Below are positions 26,510-36,135 of a DNA stretch of 46,083 bases, piece after piece. Each line of letters opens with the position of its first letter. Positions within the stretch are counted from its first letter, which is position 1. The DNA comes from an uncultured Prevotellaceae bacterium (GTDB lineage: Bacteria > Bacteroidota > Bacteroidia > Bacteroidales > Bacteroidaceae): contig CADCCB010000025.1 of assembly GCA_902799905.1 (NCBI GenBank), positions 1 to 46,083 of the forward strand. Direction: 5' to 3'. The notes under the pieces were generated by a model, which was not told where the DNA came from, did not search any database, and saw only the letters and a program-made list of their open reading frames with translations. Both the position numbers and the translations under genes were made by a program.

Positions 26510-27826
26510 ATGAAAGTAATGAAATTTGGCGGGACCTCTGTTGGTACGCCTATGCGAATGAAGGAAGTGACTAATCTTGTCACTAAGTCGGGCGAGCCCG
26601 TTTTTGTCGTGCTCTCGGCTATGGCTGGCACCACCAATTCTCTTGTAGAAATCTCTGATTATCTCTACAAAAAGAATCCCGATGGTGCTAACGAGGTCAT
26701 CAACAACCTGGAGCAGAAATATTTGCGTCACATATCAGAACTTTACTCCACCGAGCAGTATCAGACACTTACTCGTGACTTCTTGAAAGAGGAATTTGAA
26801 TACCTTCGCTCATTCACAAAAGAACTTTTCACCTCATTTGAAGAAAAAAGCATCGTGGCTCAGGGCGAACTGATGTCTACCAACATGATGGTCAACTACA
26901 TGAAAGAGCAGGGCATCAATGCTGTGCTACTGAATGCTCTCGACTTCATGCGTACCGACAAGAACGCAGAACCTGATCCTATCTATATCAAGGAGAAACT
27001 GACTGCTATCATGGAGCAGAACCAAGGGGCACAGGTATATATCACCCAAGGATTCATCTGCCGGAATGCCTATGGTGAGGTGGACAACCTCCAGCGTGGT
27101 GGTTCTGACTATACGGCTTCACTCATTGGTGCTGCCCTGAATGCCGAGGAGATTCAGATCTGGACAGACATAGATGGCATGCACAACAACGACCCGCGTA
27201 TAGTTGACAAAACCCAGCCCATTCATCAGTTACAGTTTGAAGAGGCAGCCGAATTGGCCTATTTCGGTGCCAAAATCCTTCATCCAACGTGCATACAACC
27301 AGCCAAATACGCAGGCATCCCTGTCCGTCTGCTGAATACCATGGATCCCGAGGCAGAAGGAACAACCATCTCGAATGTCACAGAATATGGCAAAATAAAG
27401 GCCGTTGCCGCCAAAGACAATATTACGTCCATCAAAATCAAGTCATCGCGCATGCTGCTGGCTACGGGCTTCCTGCGTAAGGTCTTCGAGATATTCGAGT
27501 CTTACCAGACACCTATTGACATGGTGTGCACCTCTGAGGTCGCAGTCTCAATGTCTATCGATAACTCATCACACCTGGGAGAAATCATGGATGAACTGAA
27601 GAAATACGGCACGGTAACCGTCGACACCAACATGTGTATCATCTGTGTCGTTGGCGATCTCGACTGGTCGAATATCGGTTTCGAGACCAAGGTGATGGAC
27701 GCAATGAAGGACATCCCCGTCCGCATGATCTCTTATGGAGGCTCCAACTACAACATTTCTTTCCTTATCCGTGAGGAAGACAAGAAGCGCGCCCTGCAGA
27801 ATCTTAGCAACCAACTGTTCAAATAA
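26510..27826 (+). CDS. lysC: Aspartate kinase
   Basis: Catalyses the first step of lysine, threonine and methionine synthesis. The 438-residue monofunctional enzyme starts MKVMKFGGTSVGTP, has the kinase core with QRGGSDYTASL and a C-terminal pair of ACT domains (about 300-438), usually the site of feedback inhibition. The lysA gene comes next, 34 nt later, which links it to the diaminopimelate branch. Not fused to homoserine dehydrogenase. Confidence 0.93.
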   Translation: MKVMKFGGTSVGTPMRMKEVTNLVTKSGEPVFVVLSAMAGTTNSLVEISDYLYKKNPDGANEVINNLEQKYLRHISELYSTEQYQTLTRDFLKEEFEYLRSFTKELFTSFEEKSIVAQGELMSTNMMVNYMKEQGINAVLLNALDFMRTDKNAEPDPIYIKEKLTAIMEQNQGAQVYITQGFICRNAYGEVDNLQRGGSDYTASLIGAALNAEEIQIWTDIDGMHNNDPRIVDKTQPIHQLQFEEAAELAYFGAKILHPTCIQPAKYAGIPVRLLNTMDPEAEGTTISNVTEYGKIKAVAAKDNITSIKIKSSRMLLATGFLRKVFEIFESYQTPIDMVCTSEVAVSMSIDNSSHLGEIMDELKKYGTVTVDTNMCIICVVGDLDWSNIGFETKVMDAMKDIPVRMISYGGSNYNISFLIREEDKKRALQNLSNQLFK

Positions 27827-27860
27827 AATAGAAGAGGAACTCAACACAACACGACACGAC

Positions 27861-29018
27861 ATGAAAGGTATATTCCCAGTAGAGAAGTTCGAGCAGATAC
27901 GGACACCCTTCTACTACTATGATATGAATCTGCTGCGCCAAACACTACGCGCAATCACCGATGAGGCTCAGAAGCATGAAGCCTTCTGTGTACACTATGC
28001 AGTTAAGGCAAATGCAAACCTCAAGGTTCTTCAGGCTATCCGACAGGCTGGTCTGGGGGCTGACTGCGTGAGTGGCGGTGAGATAGAAGCAGCGCTAAAG
28101 GCCGGTTTCCCTGCCGACAAAATTGTCTTCGCTGGCGTAGGCAAAAGTGACTGGGAAATCAACTTGGGACTCGATGCGGGTATCGGGTGCTTCAATGTGG
28201 AAAGCGTACCAGAACTGGAAGTCATCAACGAACTGGCCGAGGCCAAAAGTACGACGGCTAATGTGGCTTTCCGCATCAATCCTGACGTTGGTGCCCATAC
28301 ACATGCCAACATCACAACCGGTCTGGCCGAAAACAAGTTCGGTATTGCGATGCGCGACATGGAGGACATCATCGAACGGGCACAGGCCATGCAGCATATC
28401 AAGTTTGTAGGACTTCATTTCCATATCGGTTCACAGATTCTCGACATGGGCGACTTCCAGGCACTTTGCAACCGCATCAACGACCTCCAGAACCAACTGG
28501 AGTCCCATCGCATTGTCGTAGAGAGCATTAATGTGGGAGGAGGTCTGGGTATTGACTATCAACATCCCAACCGCATTCCTATTCCAGACTTCAAGAGTTA
28601 CTTCGACACCTATGCCAAGCGGCTGAAACTCCGTCCTGGACAAACTATTCATTTCGAACTGGGTCGTGCCGTTGTTGCACAAATGGGCACTCTCATCGCG
28701 CGTACATTATTTATAAAGGTGGGAGCCAAGAAAAAATTCTGCATTGTCGATGCTGGTATGACCGACCTAATCCGTCCGGCCCTTTATCAAGCCTACCACA
28801 AAATAGAAAACATCACCAGCGATGGTCCCATGGAAGCCTACGATGTCGTTGGCCCCATTTGCGAGTCAAGCGATGTTTTTGCCAAGCAAGTAGACCTGAA
28901 CCAGGCCAAGCGTGGCGACCTGATAGCCATCCGCTCCGCTGGAGCCTATGGCGAAATTATGGCCTCGCAATATAACTGCCGACCACTTCCGAAAGGCTAT
29001 ACGAGCGACGAACTATGA
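27861..29018 (+). CDS. lysA: Diaminopimelate decarboxylase
   Basis: Makes lysine from meso-diaminopimelate with PLP. The 385-residue protein has the PLP lysine in HYAVKANANL, the glycine loop NVGGGLGIDY and the catalytic cysteine in CESSD. The frame is open upstream to 27735, but that stretch overlaps aspartate kinase; I chose the ATG at 27861, which gives the normal N-terminus. It overlaps the next gene by 4 nt. Confidence 0.95.
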   Translation: MKGIFPVEKFEQIRTPFYYYDMNLLRQTLRAITDEAQKHEAFCVHYAVKANANLKVLQAIRQAGLGADCVSGGEIEAALKAGFPADKIVFAGVGKSDWEINLGLDAGIGCFNVESVPELEVINELAEAKSTTANVAFRINPDVGAHTHANITTGLAENKFGIAMRDMEDIIERAQAMQHIKFVGLHFHIGSQILDMGDFQALCNRINDLQNQLESHRIVVESINVGGGLGIDYQHPNRIPIPDFKSYFDTYAKRLKLRPGQTIHFELGRAVVAQMGTLIARTLFIKVGAKKKFCIVDAGMTDLIRPALYQAYHKIENITSDGPMEAYDVVGPICESSDVFAKQVDLNQAKRGDLIAIRSAGAYGEIMASQYNCRPLPKGYTSDEL

Positions 29019-29965
29019 TCAAAGTACTGCACATCTATCCAAAGGGACAGCCGCTGATAGCACGCTACGTCAGACTGCTGACTGAAGCCGTTGGGCCGCA
29101 AATGGACCTACAGACAGTTGAGCAATCGGCTGAAGCCCAAGTGATGTGCAACGAATGGCAACCCGACATTGTCCATTTTCATGGCGATACAAGCATGCGC
29201 AAGGGCGAGTTCCGTCGCATCGTCTCCCCTTGCGGCATGGATGTGAACATCGATGAATGCTATACTATCATCGCGAGAAGTACCATCGAGGCTGAGCATT
29301 TCAAGGAACTTGGAGCCAAGCACATCGAGATCGTGCTCAATCCGCTTATCACAAAGACTACCGATTTCGCAGAGGTAGCACGGCGTACCGTCACCATCTA
29401 TCAGAAAGTAATGGACTCTGATCCGCTAGCCCTGATGAGCGAAGACACCAAACGCCTGTTGGCATCATCGCTGAAAGCAGCCATCTGTAAAGACCGGCGA
29501 TGGGCAGGCGACATATCAGACCTGCCTGGTGATGCCAACTTCCGTCTACTGTATATCTATGCATCACTTGAGGGGGTTCTTCCCCTTGTAGAAAACGGGC
29601 TACGGCTACTAGACATTGACGCCCCTGCCCGCGAACAGACAGAGAGTTATCTACCTGAAGATTACAGAAGTCCCGAGTCGATGGCCTTCAAGAGTCTTTC
29701 AGAACAACTTCTGGACATCCAAGTCAACGGGCCATCGCTGCTCAGACTCACAGAAATCCATCAGGGCTTGCTCAACCCACGTCTGAACGAAGACTTACTC
29801 TGCAAAGAGTTGGACGAGAAAGGAATGTTGCCGCTGTTTGCCAGTGTGCTGCAACTGTTGAGTGAACAGACGCTTCTTAACGAAGGTTTCTGTCCCTGCC
29901 CTCCTGCAGATAATAGCGAGACCAGCCGCCTTAGAACGAAATTACAAAAACACCTTAAACTATGA
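29015..29965 (+). CDS. Unassigned protein with glycosyltransferase-like N-terminus
   Basis: A 316-residue protein I cannot assign. The first 110 residues (MIKVLHIYPKGQPLIARYVR, then QPDIVHFHGDTSM) recall the N-terminal Rossmann domain of GT4-type glycosyltransferases. The second half is helical and shows no EX7E motif or nucleotide-sugar site. There is no signal peptide or membrane segment. It overlaps lysA by 4 nt and fbp by 4 nt, so it is tightly coupled to both. Confidence 0.7.
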   Translation: MIKVLHIYPKGQPLIARYVRLLTEAVGPQMDLQTVEQSAEAQVMCNEWQPDIVHFHGDTSMRKGEFRRIVSPCGMDVNIDECYTIIARSTIEAEHFKELGAKHIEIVLNPLITKTTDFAEVARRTVTIYQKVMDSDPLALMSEDTKRLLASSLKAAICKDRRWAGDISDLPGDANFRLLYIYASLEGVLPLVENGLRLLDIDAPAREQTESYLPEDYRSPESMAFKSLSEQLLDIQVNGPSLLRLTEIHQGLLNPRLNEDLLCKELDEKGMLPLFASVLQLLSEQTLLNEGFCPCPPADNSETSRLRTKLQKHLKL

Positions 29966-31926
29966 ATACCGACTTAAGATACTTACATCTACTATCTAAC
30001 ACATACCCGACGGTGGCAGACGCAGCCAGCGAGATTATCAATCTTGAGGCTATTCTCAACCTACCTAAAGGCACCGAGCATTTTCTGGCCGACCTCCATG
30101 GTGAGCATCAGGCCTTTATACATGTGCTGAAGAATGCTTCTGGCAATATTAAGCGTAAGGTCACGGAAATCTTTGGAAACACCATCCGTGAGAGTGAGAA
30201 GAAGGAACTATGCACCCTCATCTACTATCCAGAGCAGAAACTGGAACTCATCAAGGCTTCTGAAGACGAACTGGACGACTGGTATCGCATCACCATTCAT
30301 CAGTTAGTGCGCGTCTGCCGTGACGTGTCAAGCAAATACACCCGTTCTAAGGTACGCAAGAACCTGCCTGAGGAATTCTCATACATCATCGAGGAACTGC
30401 TGCACGAACGTACCGATGACCAGGACAAAGCCGCTTATGTGGCCGTCATCGTCGATACAATTATCTCTACAGGACGTGCAGATGACTTCATCGTGGCTAT
30501 TTGCAACGTAATTCAGCGACTGGCTATTGACCAACTCCATATACTAGGCGACATTTACGACCGTGGTTCTGGTGCACACATCATTCTCGACACCCTACGT
30601 CAGTACCACTCATGGGACATCCAGTGGGGCAACCACGACATTCTGTGGATGGGCGCTGCCGCTGGCAACGATGCCTGCATCTGCAATGTGCTACGACTCT
30701 CATTACGCTATGCCAATCTGGCCACGTTGGAAGAAGGCTACGGCATTAATCTGGTACCACTGGCCACGTTTGCCCTTGAGGTCTATGGTGATGATCCCTG
30801 TGAGGAATTTATGCCCAAAGTGCTAAAGAAAGACGATAAGATTGATGAAAAGACGCTCCAACTGACGGCTAAGATGCATAAAGCCATTGCTGTCATCCAG
30901 TTCAAGACCGAGGCACAAATATTTTCTCGCAGGCCTGAATGGCAGATGGAAGACCGCAACCTGCTGAAGTGCATAGACTTCAATGACAAAGTGTGCATTA
31001 TCAATGGTAAGAGATACGACATGAAATCATGTCATTTCCCCACTGTAATGCCACAGAATCCGACGGAAATGACCCCAGAAGAGGCCGATCTGATGCATAA
31101 ACTGCATCATTCTTTCCGCGTTTCTGAGAAATTACGCAAGCATATTCGCACCATCCTGAGCCACGGCTGTATGTACACCATCTGCAACCAGAATCTGCTA
31201 TTCCATGCCTCTGTCCCCCTGAACGATGACGGAACGCTGAAAAAGGTTGAGATACTAGGACAGGAATATGCCGGCAAAGAACTTATGACCTACATTGGAC
31301 AACTGGTTCGCGCTGCCTTCGAAACAGACACGCCTGCCGATCAAAAAGCATTTGCCAAGGACTATTTCCTCTATCTCTGGTGCGGTAAGGATTCTCCTCT
31401 TTTCGATAAATCGAAGATGGCTACCTTCGAACGTTACTTCCTCGTTGACAAAGAGACATACCATGAGGAAAAAGGAAACTACTTTAAACTACGTGATTCG
31501 GCTGAGGTATGCGACCGCATACTGGAAGCCTTCGGCGTGAGCGGCCCCAACCGTCACATCATCAATGGGCACGTGCCCGTACACGCTGGTTCTGGTGAGA
31601 ATCCCATCAAGGCCAATGGACGACTGATGGTCATCGACGGCGGCTTTTCAGAGGCCTACCACAAAGAGACAGGCATAGCAGGCTACACGCTGGTTTACCA
31701 CAGTCGCGGTTTCCAACTCGTTCAGCATGAGCCGTTTACAAGCGCTCAGGATGCCATATTGCGTGGTACAGACATCAAATCAACCACTCAGATTGTCGAG
31801 ATGTCTACCCACCGCATGCTGGTAGCCGACACAGATAAGGGTGACGAGTTGCGCACACAGATTAGCGAACTGAAAGACTTGCTCTATGCCTATCGTCACG
31901 GTATCATTAAAGAAAAACGTAACTAA
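29962..31926 (+). CDS. fbp: Fructose-1,6-bisphosphatase class III
   Basis: The gluconeogenic phosphatase of the class III (Firmicutes/Bacteroidetes) type. The 654-residue protein has calcineurin-like metal motifs: ADLHGEHQ near 45, LGDIYDRG near 195 and WGNHDILW near 215, and HVPVHAGSGENP (about 537-548) towards the end. Length fits the family. The 175 nt after it hold a short membrane-type frame and the next promoter. Confidence 0.96.
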   Translation: MNTDLRYLHLLSNTYPTVADAASEIINLEAILNLPKGTEHFLADLHGEHQAFIHVLKNASGNIKRKVTEIFGNTIRESEKKELCTLIYYPEQKLELIKASEDELDDWYRITIHQLVRVCRDVSSKYTRSKVRKNLPEEFSYIIEELLHERTDDQDKAAYVAVIVDTIISTGRADDFIVAICNVIQRLAIDQLHILGDIYDRGSGAHIILDTLRQYHSWDIQWGNHDILWMGAAAGNDACICNVLRLSLRYANLATLEEGYGINLVPLATFALEVYGDDPCEEFMPKVLKKDDKIDEKTLQLTAKMHKAIAVIQFKTEAQIFSRRPEWQMEDRNLLKCIDFNDKVCIINGKRYDMKSCHFPTVMPQNPTEMTPEEADLMHKLHHSFRVSEKLRKHIRTILSHGCMYTICNQNLLFHASVPLNDDGTLKKVEILGQEYAGKELMTYIGQLVRAAFETDTPADQKAFAKDYFLYLWCGKDSPLFDKSKMATFERYFLVDKETYHEEKGNYFKLRDSAEVCDRILEAFGVSGPNRHIINGHVPVHAGSGENPIKANGRLMVIDGGFSEAYHKETGIAGYTLVYHSRGFQLVQHEPFTSAQDAILRGTDIKSTTQIVEMSTHRMLVADTDKGDELRTQISELKDLLYAYRHGIIKEKRN

Positions 31927-31964
31927 CAAATAACAAGACCTATTACCTGTTGAACCACTCGTTC

Positions 31965-32036
31965 ATGATGCCAGGACTGATTTGTGTCACCGTTTCTACG
32001 CTTGTGGCCTACGGTCTGGCGATGCTCATCTTCTAA
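31965..32036 (+). CDS. Possible 23-residue membrane peptide or gene remnant
   Basis: A frame of 23 codons (MMPGLICVTVSTLVAYGLAM...) encodes a single hydrophobic helix ending in AMLIF. The frame stays open upstream to 31923 (NKTYYLLNHSF). It could be the last helix of a lost transporter gene, or a small membrane protein. No ribosome site or promoter is obvious. Confidence 0.25.
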   Translation: MMPGLICVTVSTLVAYGLAMLIF

Positions 32037-32060
32037 TAGGAATTTTGTTGTACTAAAAAA

Positions 32061-32092
32061 TTTGGCCATATCAGCAAAATGTCGTACCTTTG
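32061..32092 (+). promoter_or_regulatory. Consensus promoter of the CE12-GH106 locus
   Basis: TTTG at 32061-32064, 20 nt, then TACCTTTG at 32085-32092. It places transcription start near 32097 and therefore rules out the ATG at 32079, supporting 32124 as the start. Confidence 0.75.
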
Positions 32093-32123
32093 CATCATCA
32101 AACGAAACAAACAACTACGAACA

Positions 32124-33350
32124 ATGAAAAAAACACTTTTCTCATTAATGGCACTTGTGCCAACGATGCTATGGGCACAGACATTTGACTTTGACCTGAC
32201 GAAGCCCCAACCTGTGTACAATACACAGGACAGTTACGGCTACGATGTACTGCCGGCTCCCGACAAGAAAAATACTGAACCTTTCTATTTCTCAGTGAAG
32301 GTTCCAGACGGGAACTATCGGGTAAAGGTGGTGCTGGGCGGCAAGAAGAACTCCAACACAACAGTTCGTGCCGAGGGACGCCGCCTGATGATGGACAACA
32401 TCTTGACAAAGAAAGCCAAGGATACACAAGAGGTGGAGTTCGTAGTAAACAAACGCTCGCCTCAGATTGACGAGGACAAACGCGTCAAGATCAAGGATCG
32501 TGAGAAAGACTACCTGGCATGGGACGACAAACTGACGCTGGAGTTCAATGGACCTTGTCCTGCCGTGAAGAGCATCCATATCGAGCCAGCCGACGTACCC
32601 ACCATCTACCTCTGCGGTAACTCTACCGTCGTCGACCAGAACAACGAGCCTTGGGCTTCCTGGGGACAGATGATCACCCGCTGGTTTGGTCCAGACGTGG
32701 CTATCTCCAACCATGCTGAGAGCGGTCTGACCGCCCGTACGTTCATCAATTCATTCCGTTTGGACAAGATTCTTACAACGCTGAAGAAAGGCGACTACGT
32801 GTTTGTGGAGTTTGGCCACAACGACGAGAAAGAAAAGCGTTCAGGTGATGGAGCATGGTATCACTACCAGTACCAACTGAAGATTTTCGTTGACCAGGTA
32901 CGTGCCAAGGGGGCCGAGATAGTATTCTGCACTCCCACTCAGCGCCGTGCCTTCAACGATGACAAGAAGACGCTACGCAACACCCACGGTGACTTCCCTG
33001 CAGCCATGAAAATGGTGGCCGAGAAGGAAAATGTGCCCCTCATCGACTTAAATGCCTCTACGAAGGTATTCTTCGAGACCCTTGGCTTTGAGGACAGCAA
33101 GCGTGCCTTGGTACACTACCCTGAAGAGATGTATGGCAGGAAGTTGGAAGACAACACCCACTTCAACCCCTATGGTGCCTATGAGGTAGCCAAATGTGTG
33201 GTGATGGGCATGAAGCAGTTGAACCTGCCCCTTGTGCAGTATCTGCGTCCTGAATGGCAAGACTTTGACCCTGCCCGTCCTGACGACTGGAAGACCTTCC
33301 AATGGGCTCCAGCCCGCAATGCCAACATTGTAAAACCCGATGGCAACTGA
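32124..33350 (+). CDS. Rhamnogalacturonan acetylesterase (CE12-like SGNH hydrolase)
   Basis: A 408-residue secreted esterase that probably removes acetyl groups from the rhamnogalacturonan backbone of pectin. Residues 1-18 are a signal peptide (MKKTLFSLMALVPTMLWA). A beta-rich N-terminal domain (about 22-155) precedes the SGNH domain, with S167 (YLCGNSTVVD), the GHND block at 231-234 and the D343/H346 pair (DNTHFNPYG). All catalytic residues are present. The GH106 gene starts right after its stop codon. Confidence 0.85.
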   Translation: MKKTLFSLMALVPTMLWAQTFDFDLTKPQPVYNTQDSYGYDVLPAPDKKNTEPFYFSVKVPDGNYRVKVVLGGKKNSNTTVRAEGRRLMMDNILTKKAKDTQEVEFVVNKRSPQIDEDKRVKIKDREKDYLAWDDKLTLEFNGPCPAVKSIHIEPADVPTIYLCGNSTVVDQNNEPWASWGQMITRWFGPDVAISNHAESGLTARTFINSFRLDKILTTLKKGDYVFVEFGHNDEKEKRSGDGAWYHYQYQLKIFVDQVRAKGAEIVFCTPTQRRAFNDDKKTLRNTHGDFPAAMKMVAEKENVPLIDLNASTKVFFETLGFEDSKRALVHYPEEMYGRKLEDNTHFNPYGAYEVAKCVVMGMKQLNLPLVQYLRPEWQDFDPARPDDWKTFQWAPARNANIVKPDGN

Positions 33351-33351
33351 T

Positions 33352-35928
33352 ATGAAGAAGACACTCGCAATCATAGTCCTGACAGTCCTCTCGACGATGG
33401 CGATGGCTCAGTCGTGGCCCACAGTCACCACAGAAGCCAAGCCAGGCACAAGATGGTGGTGGCTCGGCTCGGCTGTCGACAAGGAGAACCTGAAGTGGAA
33501 CCTGCATGAATACGGCAACCATGGCATCGGAGCCGTAGAGATTACCCCCCTGTATGGTGTTCAAGACAACCAGGCCAACAACATCGACTACCTCAGCGAC
33601 AAATGGCTCGACATGCTACGTTATACTGGCGAGCAATGCACGCGCAACGGCATAGAACTGGATATGGCCACTGGTACAGGCTGGCCATTTGGCGGTCCGT
33701 GGGTTCCTTTGGAGGAGAGCGCCTCTAGGATGGTTTTTACTGACTCTGTGATGAGTCTGGAAGCCGCCAACGCAATGACAGCAAAAGGCCACGTTCTCGC
33801 CTTGCCTGTGAAGGAACAGAAGAACAGCCGCTTTGTACTGCAACGCACCTATCCTCAGGCTGACGGACAGGTACGTGTGATTGCACTCTACGCCAAATAT
33901 GGTGTCATGAAAGTGAAGCGAGCCGCTCCTGGCGGCGAAGGACTTGTCATTGACCACTTTGACAAGACAGCGGTGGCGAATTACCTTCGCCACATCGAGC
34001 AGGCTTTTGAGCGTACGCATACCCCCTACCCTCACACCTTCTTCAACGACTCCTACGAGGTGGAGGCCGCAACCTGGACGCCCACACTCCTGAAAGAGTT
34101 TGAGACACGTCGAGGCTATAAACTTGAAGACCATCTGCCTGAACTCCTAGGCTACGATTCCAAGGTGCTAAGCGACTACCGCGAAACATTGAGCGATTTG
34201 CTTCTGGAGAATTTCACCAAGCAATGGACGGCTTGGGCACACTCACACGGTGCCATCACCCGTAACCAGGCACACGGCTCGCCAGCCAACCTGATTGACT
34301 GCTATGCTGCTGTCGATATTCCTGAGATTGAAGGGTTCGGACTTAGCGATCTGGGCATTAAGGGTCTGCGTACTGACCCAGGCAAGACACGCAAGAACGA
34401 CTCGGACTACTCCATGTTCAAATATGCCCCATCAGCAGCCCATGTCTGTGGTAAGCCCTACACATCGAGTGAGACCTTCACTTGGCTGACAGAGCATTTC
34501 CGCACCAGTCTCTCACAACTGAAGCCAGACCTCGACCTCATGTTCTGTGCAGGTGTTAACCACATGTTCTTCCACGGCACGGCCTACTCACCCAAGAACG
34601 ATGACTGGCCAGGATGGAAGTTCTATGCCTCCATTGACATGAGCCCAACGAATAGTATTTGGCGCGATGCACCCTATTTCATGGACTATGTCACCCGCTG
34701 CCAGAGTTTCCTGCAATGGGGACAGCCTGACAACGACTTTCTCGTGCTGTTGCCTGTACGTGATGCATGGAAGAAGAACACAGGAAAACTGTTGATGCAA
34801 TTTAGCATCCACGCCATGGGCAAACTGATGCCAGAATTCCGCGATGCCATCCTCGAGATAGACCGCGCCGGCTACGACTGTGACTATATCAGCGAGCGTC
34901 TGCTCATGGGCACTACCTATAAGGACGGCATGCTACAGACAGCAGCAGGTACGCGCTACAAAGGACTGATTATTCCTGGCAGCGGTGAGATGCCAGAGGA
35001 GGTGAAACTCCACATTGAACAACTGAAGGCACAGGGCGCACACGTGATGTACGGCATTGACAAGACAGAGATGGCCAAAGCTGCTAGCCCAGAACCTATG
35101 AAAACCACACTCGGCCTGAAGGCAATCCGTCGAAAGAACAGCAATGGGTACCATTACTTTATAGCCAACCTGACATCACACGACATCTTTACAGGTGTCA
35201 TTTATCAGCAACTTGCCGTTCCATTCAAGGATGCGTTATGGTTCAATCCCCTAAATGGAGAGATAACCCGTGCTAAAATCAAAGACGGGAAAATACAGAT
35301 AGAACTGCGCAGCGGTGAGTCCATGATATTGCAAACTTTCGACGATGTTGTACCAACAAACTTGCCCTATCGGATAACAGCCCCCTACTCAATATGTGAA
35401 GCCACAACCGACGGTTTTGTGGAACATGAAATACACAAGGCGATAGAAGGCCCTTGGACGCTCTCATTCACGGAAGAGGCTCCCAAAGTGGAAAAGACCT
35501 ATACGCTGGACAAACTGAAGACATGGGAGACGCTTGACGAGGAGACCAGCATGACAATGGGAACAGGCATCTACACCACACACTTCAAACTCTCGAAGAA
35601 AGAAGCCAACTGGAACTGGCTCATCGACCTTGGCGATGTGCGTGAGTCGGCTCGCGTCTACATCAATAATCAGTTCATAGGCTGTGCCTGGAGCGTTCCC
35701 TTCATCCTCGACACCAAAGGAACACTACATGCTGGCGACAACGAGGTGCGCATCGAGGTGACCAACCTGCCTGCCAACCTCATAGCAGCGTTTGACCGCC
35801 AAGGCATCAAATGGCGCAAAATGGAAGAAATCAATGTCGTTGACATCAACTATAAGAAAACGCTCTACGACCAATGGGAGCCTGTTCCCAGTGGTCTGAA
35901 CTCAAGCGTTCAACTCATCAGAAATTAA
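33352..35928 (+). CDS. GH106-type alpha-L-rhamnosidase
   Basis: An 858-residue secreted glycoside hydrolase, with a signal peptide (MKKTLAIIVLTVLSTMAMAQ) and an opening block KPGTRWWWLGSAV like that of the GH106 family. The C-terminal part (from about 690) is a beta-sandwich with TYLDKLKTWETL-like and GDNEVRIEVTNLP segments. It would remove terminal rhamnose from pectic side chains or oligosaccharides after the esterase has acted. The frame opens at 33340, but the signal peptide and the neighbour's stop favour 33352. No SusC/SusD pair is nearby. Confidence 0.8.
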   Translation: MKKTLAIIVLTVLSTMAMAQSWPTVTTEAKPGTRWWWLGSAVDKENLKWNLHEYGNHGIGAVEITPLYGVQDNQANNIDYLSDKWLDMLRYTGEQCTRNGIELDMATGTGWPFGGPWVPLEESASRMVFTDSVMSLEAANAMTAKGHVLALPVKEQKNSRFVLQRTYPQADGQVRVIALYAKYGVMKVKRAAPGGEGLVIDHFDKTAVANYLRHIEQAFERTHTPYPHTFFNDSYEVEAATWTPTLLKEFETRRGYKLEDHLPELLGYDSKVLSDYRETLSDLLLENFTKQWTAWAHSHGAITRNQAHGSPANLIDCYAAVDIPEIEGFGLSDLGIKGLRTDPGKTRKNDSDYSMFKYAPSAAHVCGKPYTSSETFTWLTEHFRTSLSQLKPDLDLMFCAGVNHMFFHGTAYSPKNDDWPGWKFYASIDMSPTNSIWRDAPYFMDYVTRCQSFLQWGQPDNDFLVLLPVRDAWKKNTGKLLMQFSIHAMGKLMPEFRDAILEIDRAGYDCDYISERLLMGTTYKDGMLQTAAGTRYKGLIIPGSGEMPEEVKLHIEQLKAQGAHVMYGIDKTEMAKAASPEPMKTTLGLKAIRRKNSNGYHYFIANLTSHDIFTGVIYQQLAVPFKDALWFNPLNGEITRAKIKDGKIQIELRSGESMILQTFDDVVPTNLPYRITAPYSICEATTDGFVEHEIHKAIEGPWTLSFTEEAPKVEKTYTLDKLKTWETLDEETSMTMGTGIYTTHFKLSKKEANWNWLIDLGDVRESARVYINNQFIGCAWSVPFILDTKGTLHAGDNEVRIEVTNLPANLIAAFDRQGIKWRKMEEINVVDINYKKTLYDQWEPVPSGLNSSVQLIRN

Positions 35929-35940
35929 TTAATCAATATT

Positions 35941-36135
35941 ATGTCAGAACAAGAACATCAACATCATCACCACCATCATCACCACCACAGGGAGGACGAT
36001 GCAACCAGGTTTAAACGAAAGAGCCTGCTGTCAATAGAACGGAAAAAAAAGATACAGAAGTGGACCTTCAGAGCCCTTTGCATCATAGCCGTCATCATGG
36101 CAATACTCGTAGGACTGGCCTATACAATAGGTTAG
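35941..36135 (+). CDS. Small membrane protein with natural polyhistidine tract
   Basis: A 64-residue protein with HQ followed by nine histidines at about residues 8-16, a basic stretch (FKRKSLLSIERKKKIQKW) and one transmembrane helix at about 43-62. The histidine run should face the cytoplasm by the positive-inside rule. It may bind metal ions; that is inference. It lies 12 nt after the GH106 gene and its stop overlaps the stop of the opposing amidase gene. Confidence 0.8.
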   Translation: MSEQEHQHHHHHHHHHREDDATRFKRKSLLSIERKKKIQKWTFRALCIIAVIMAILVGLAYTIG

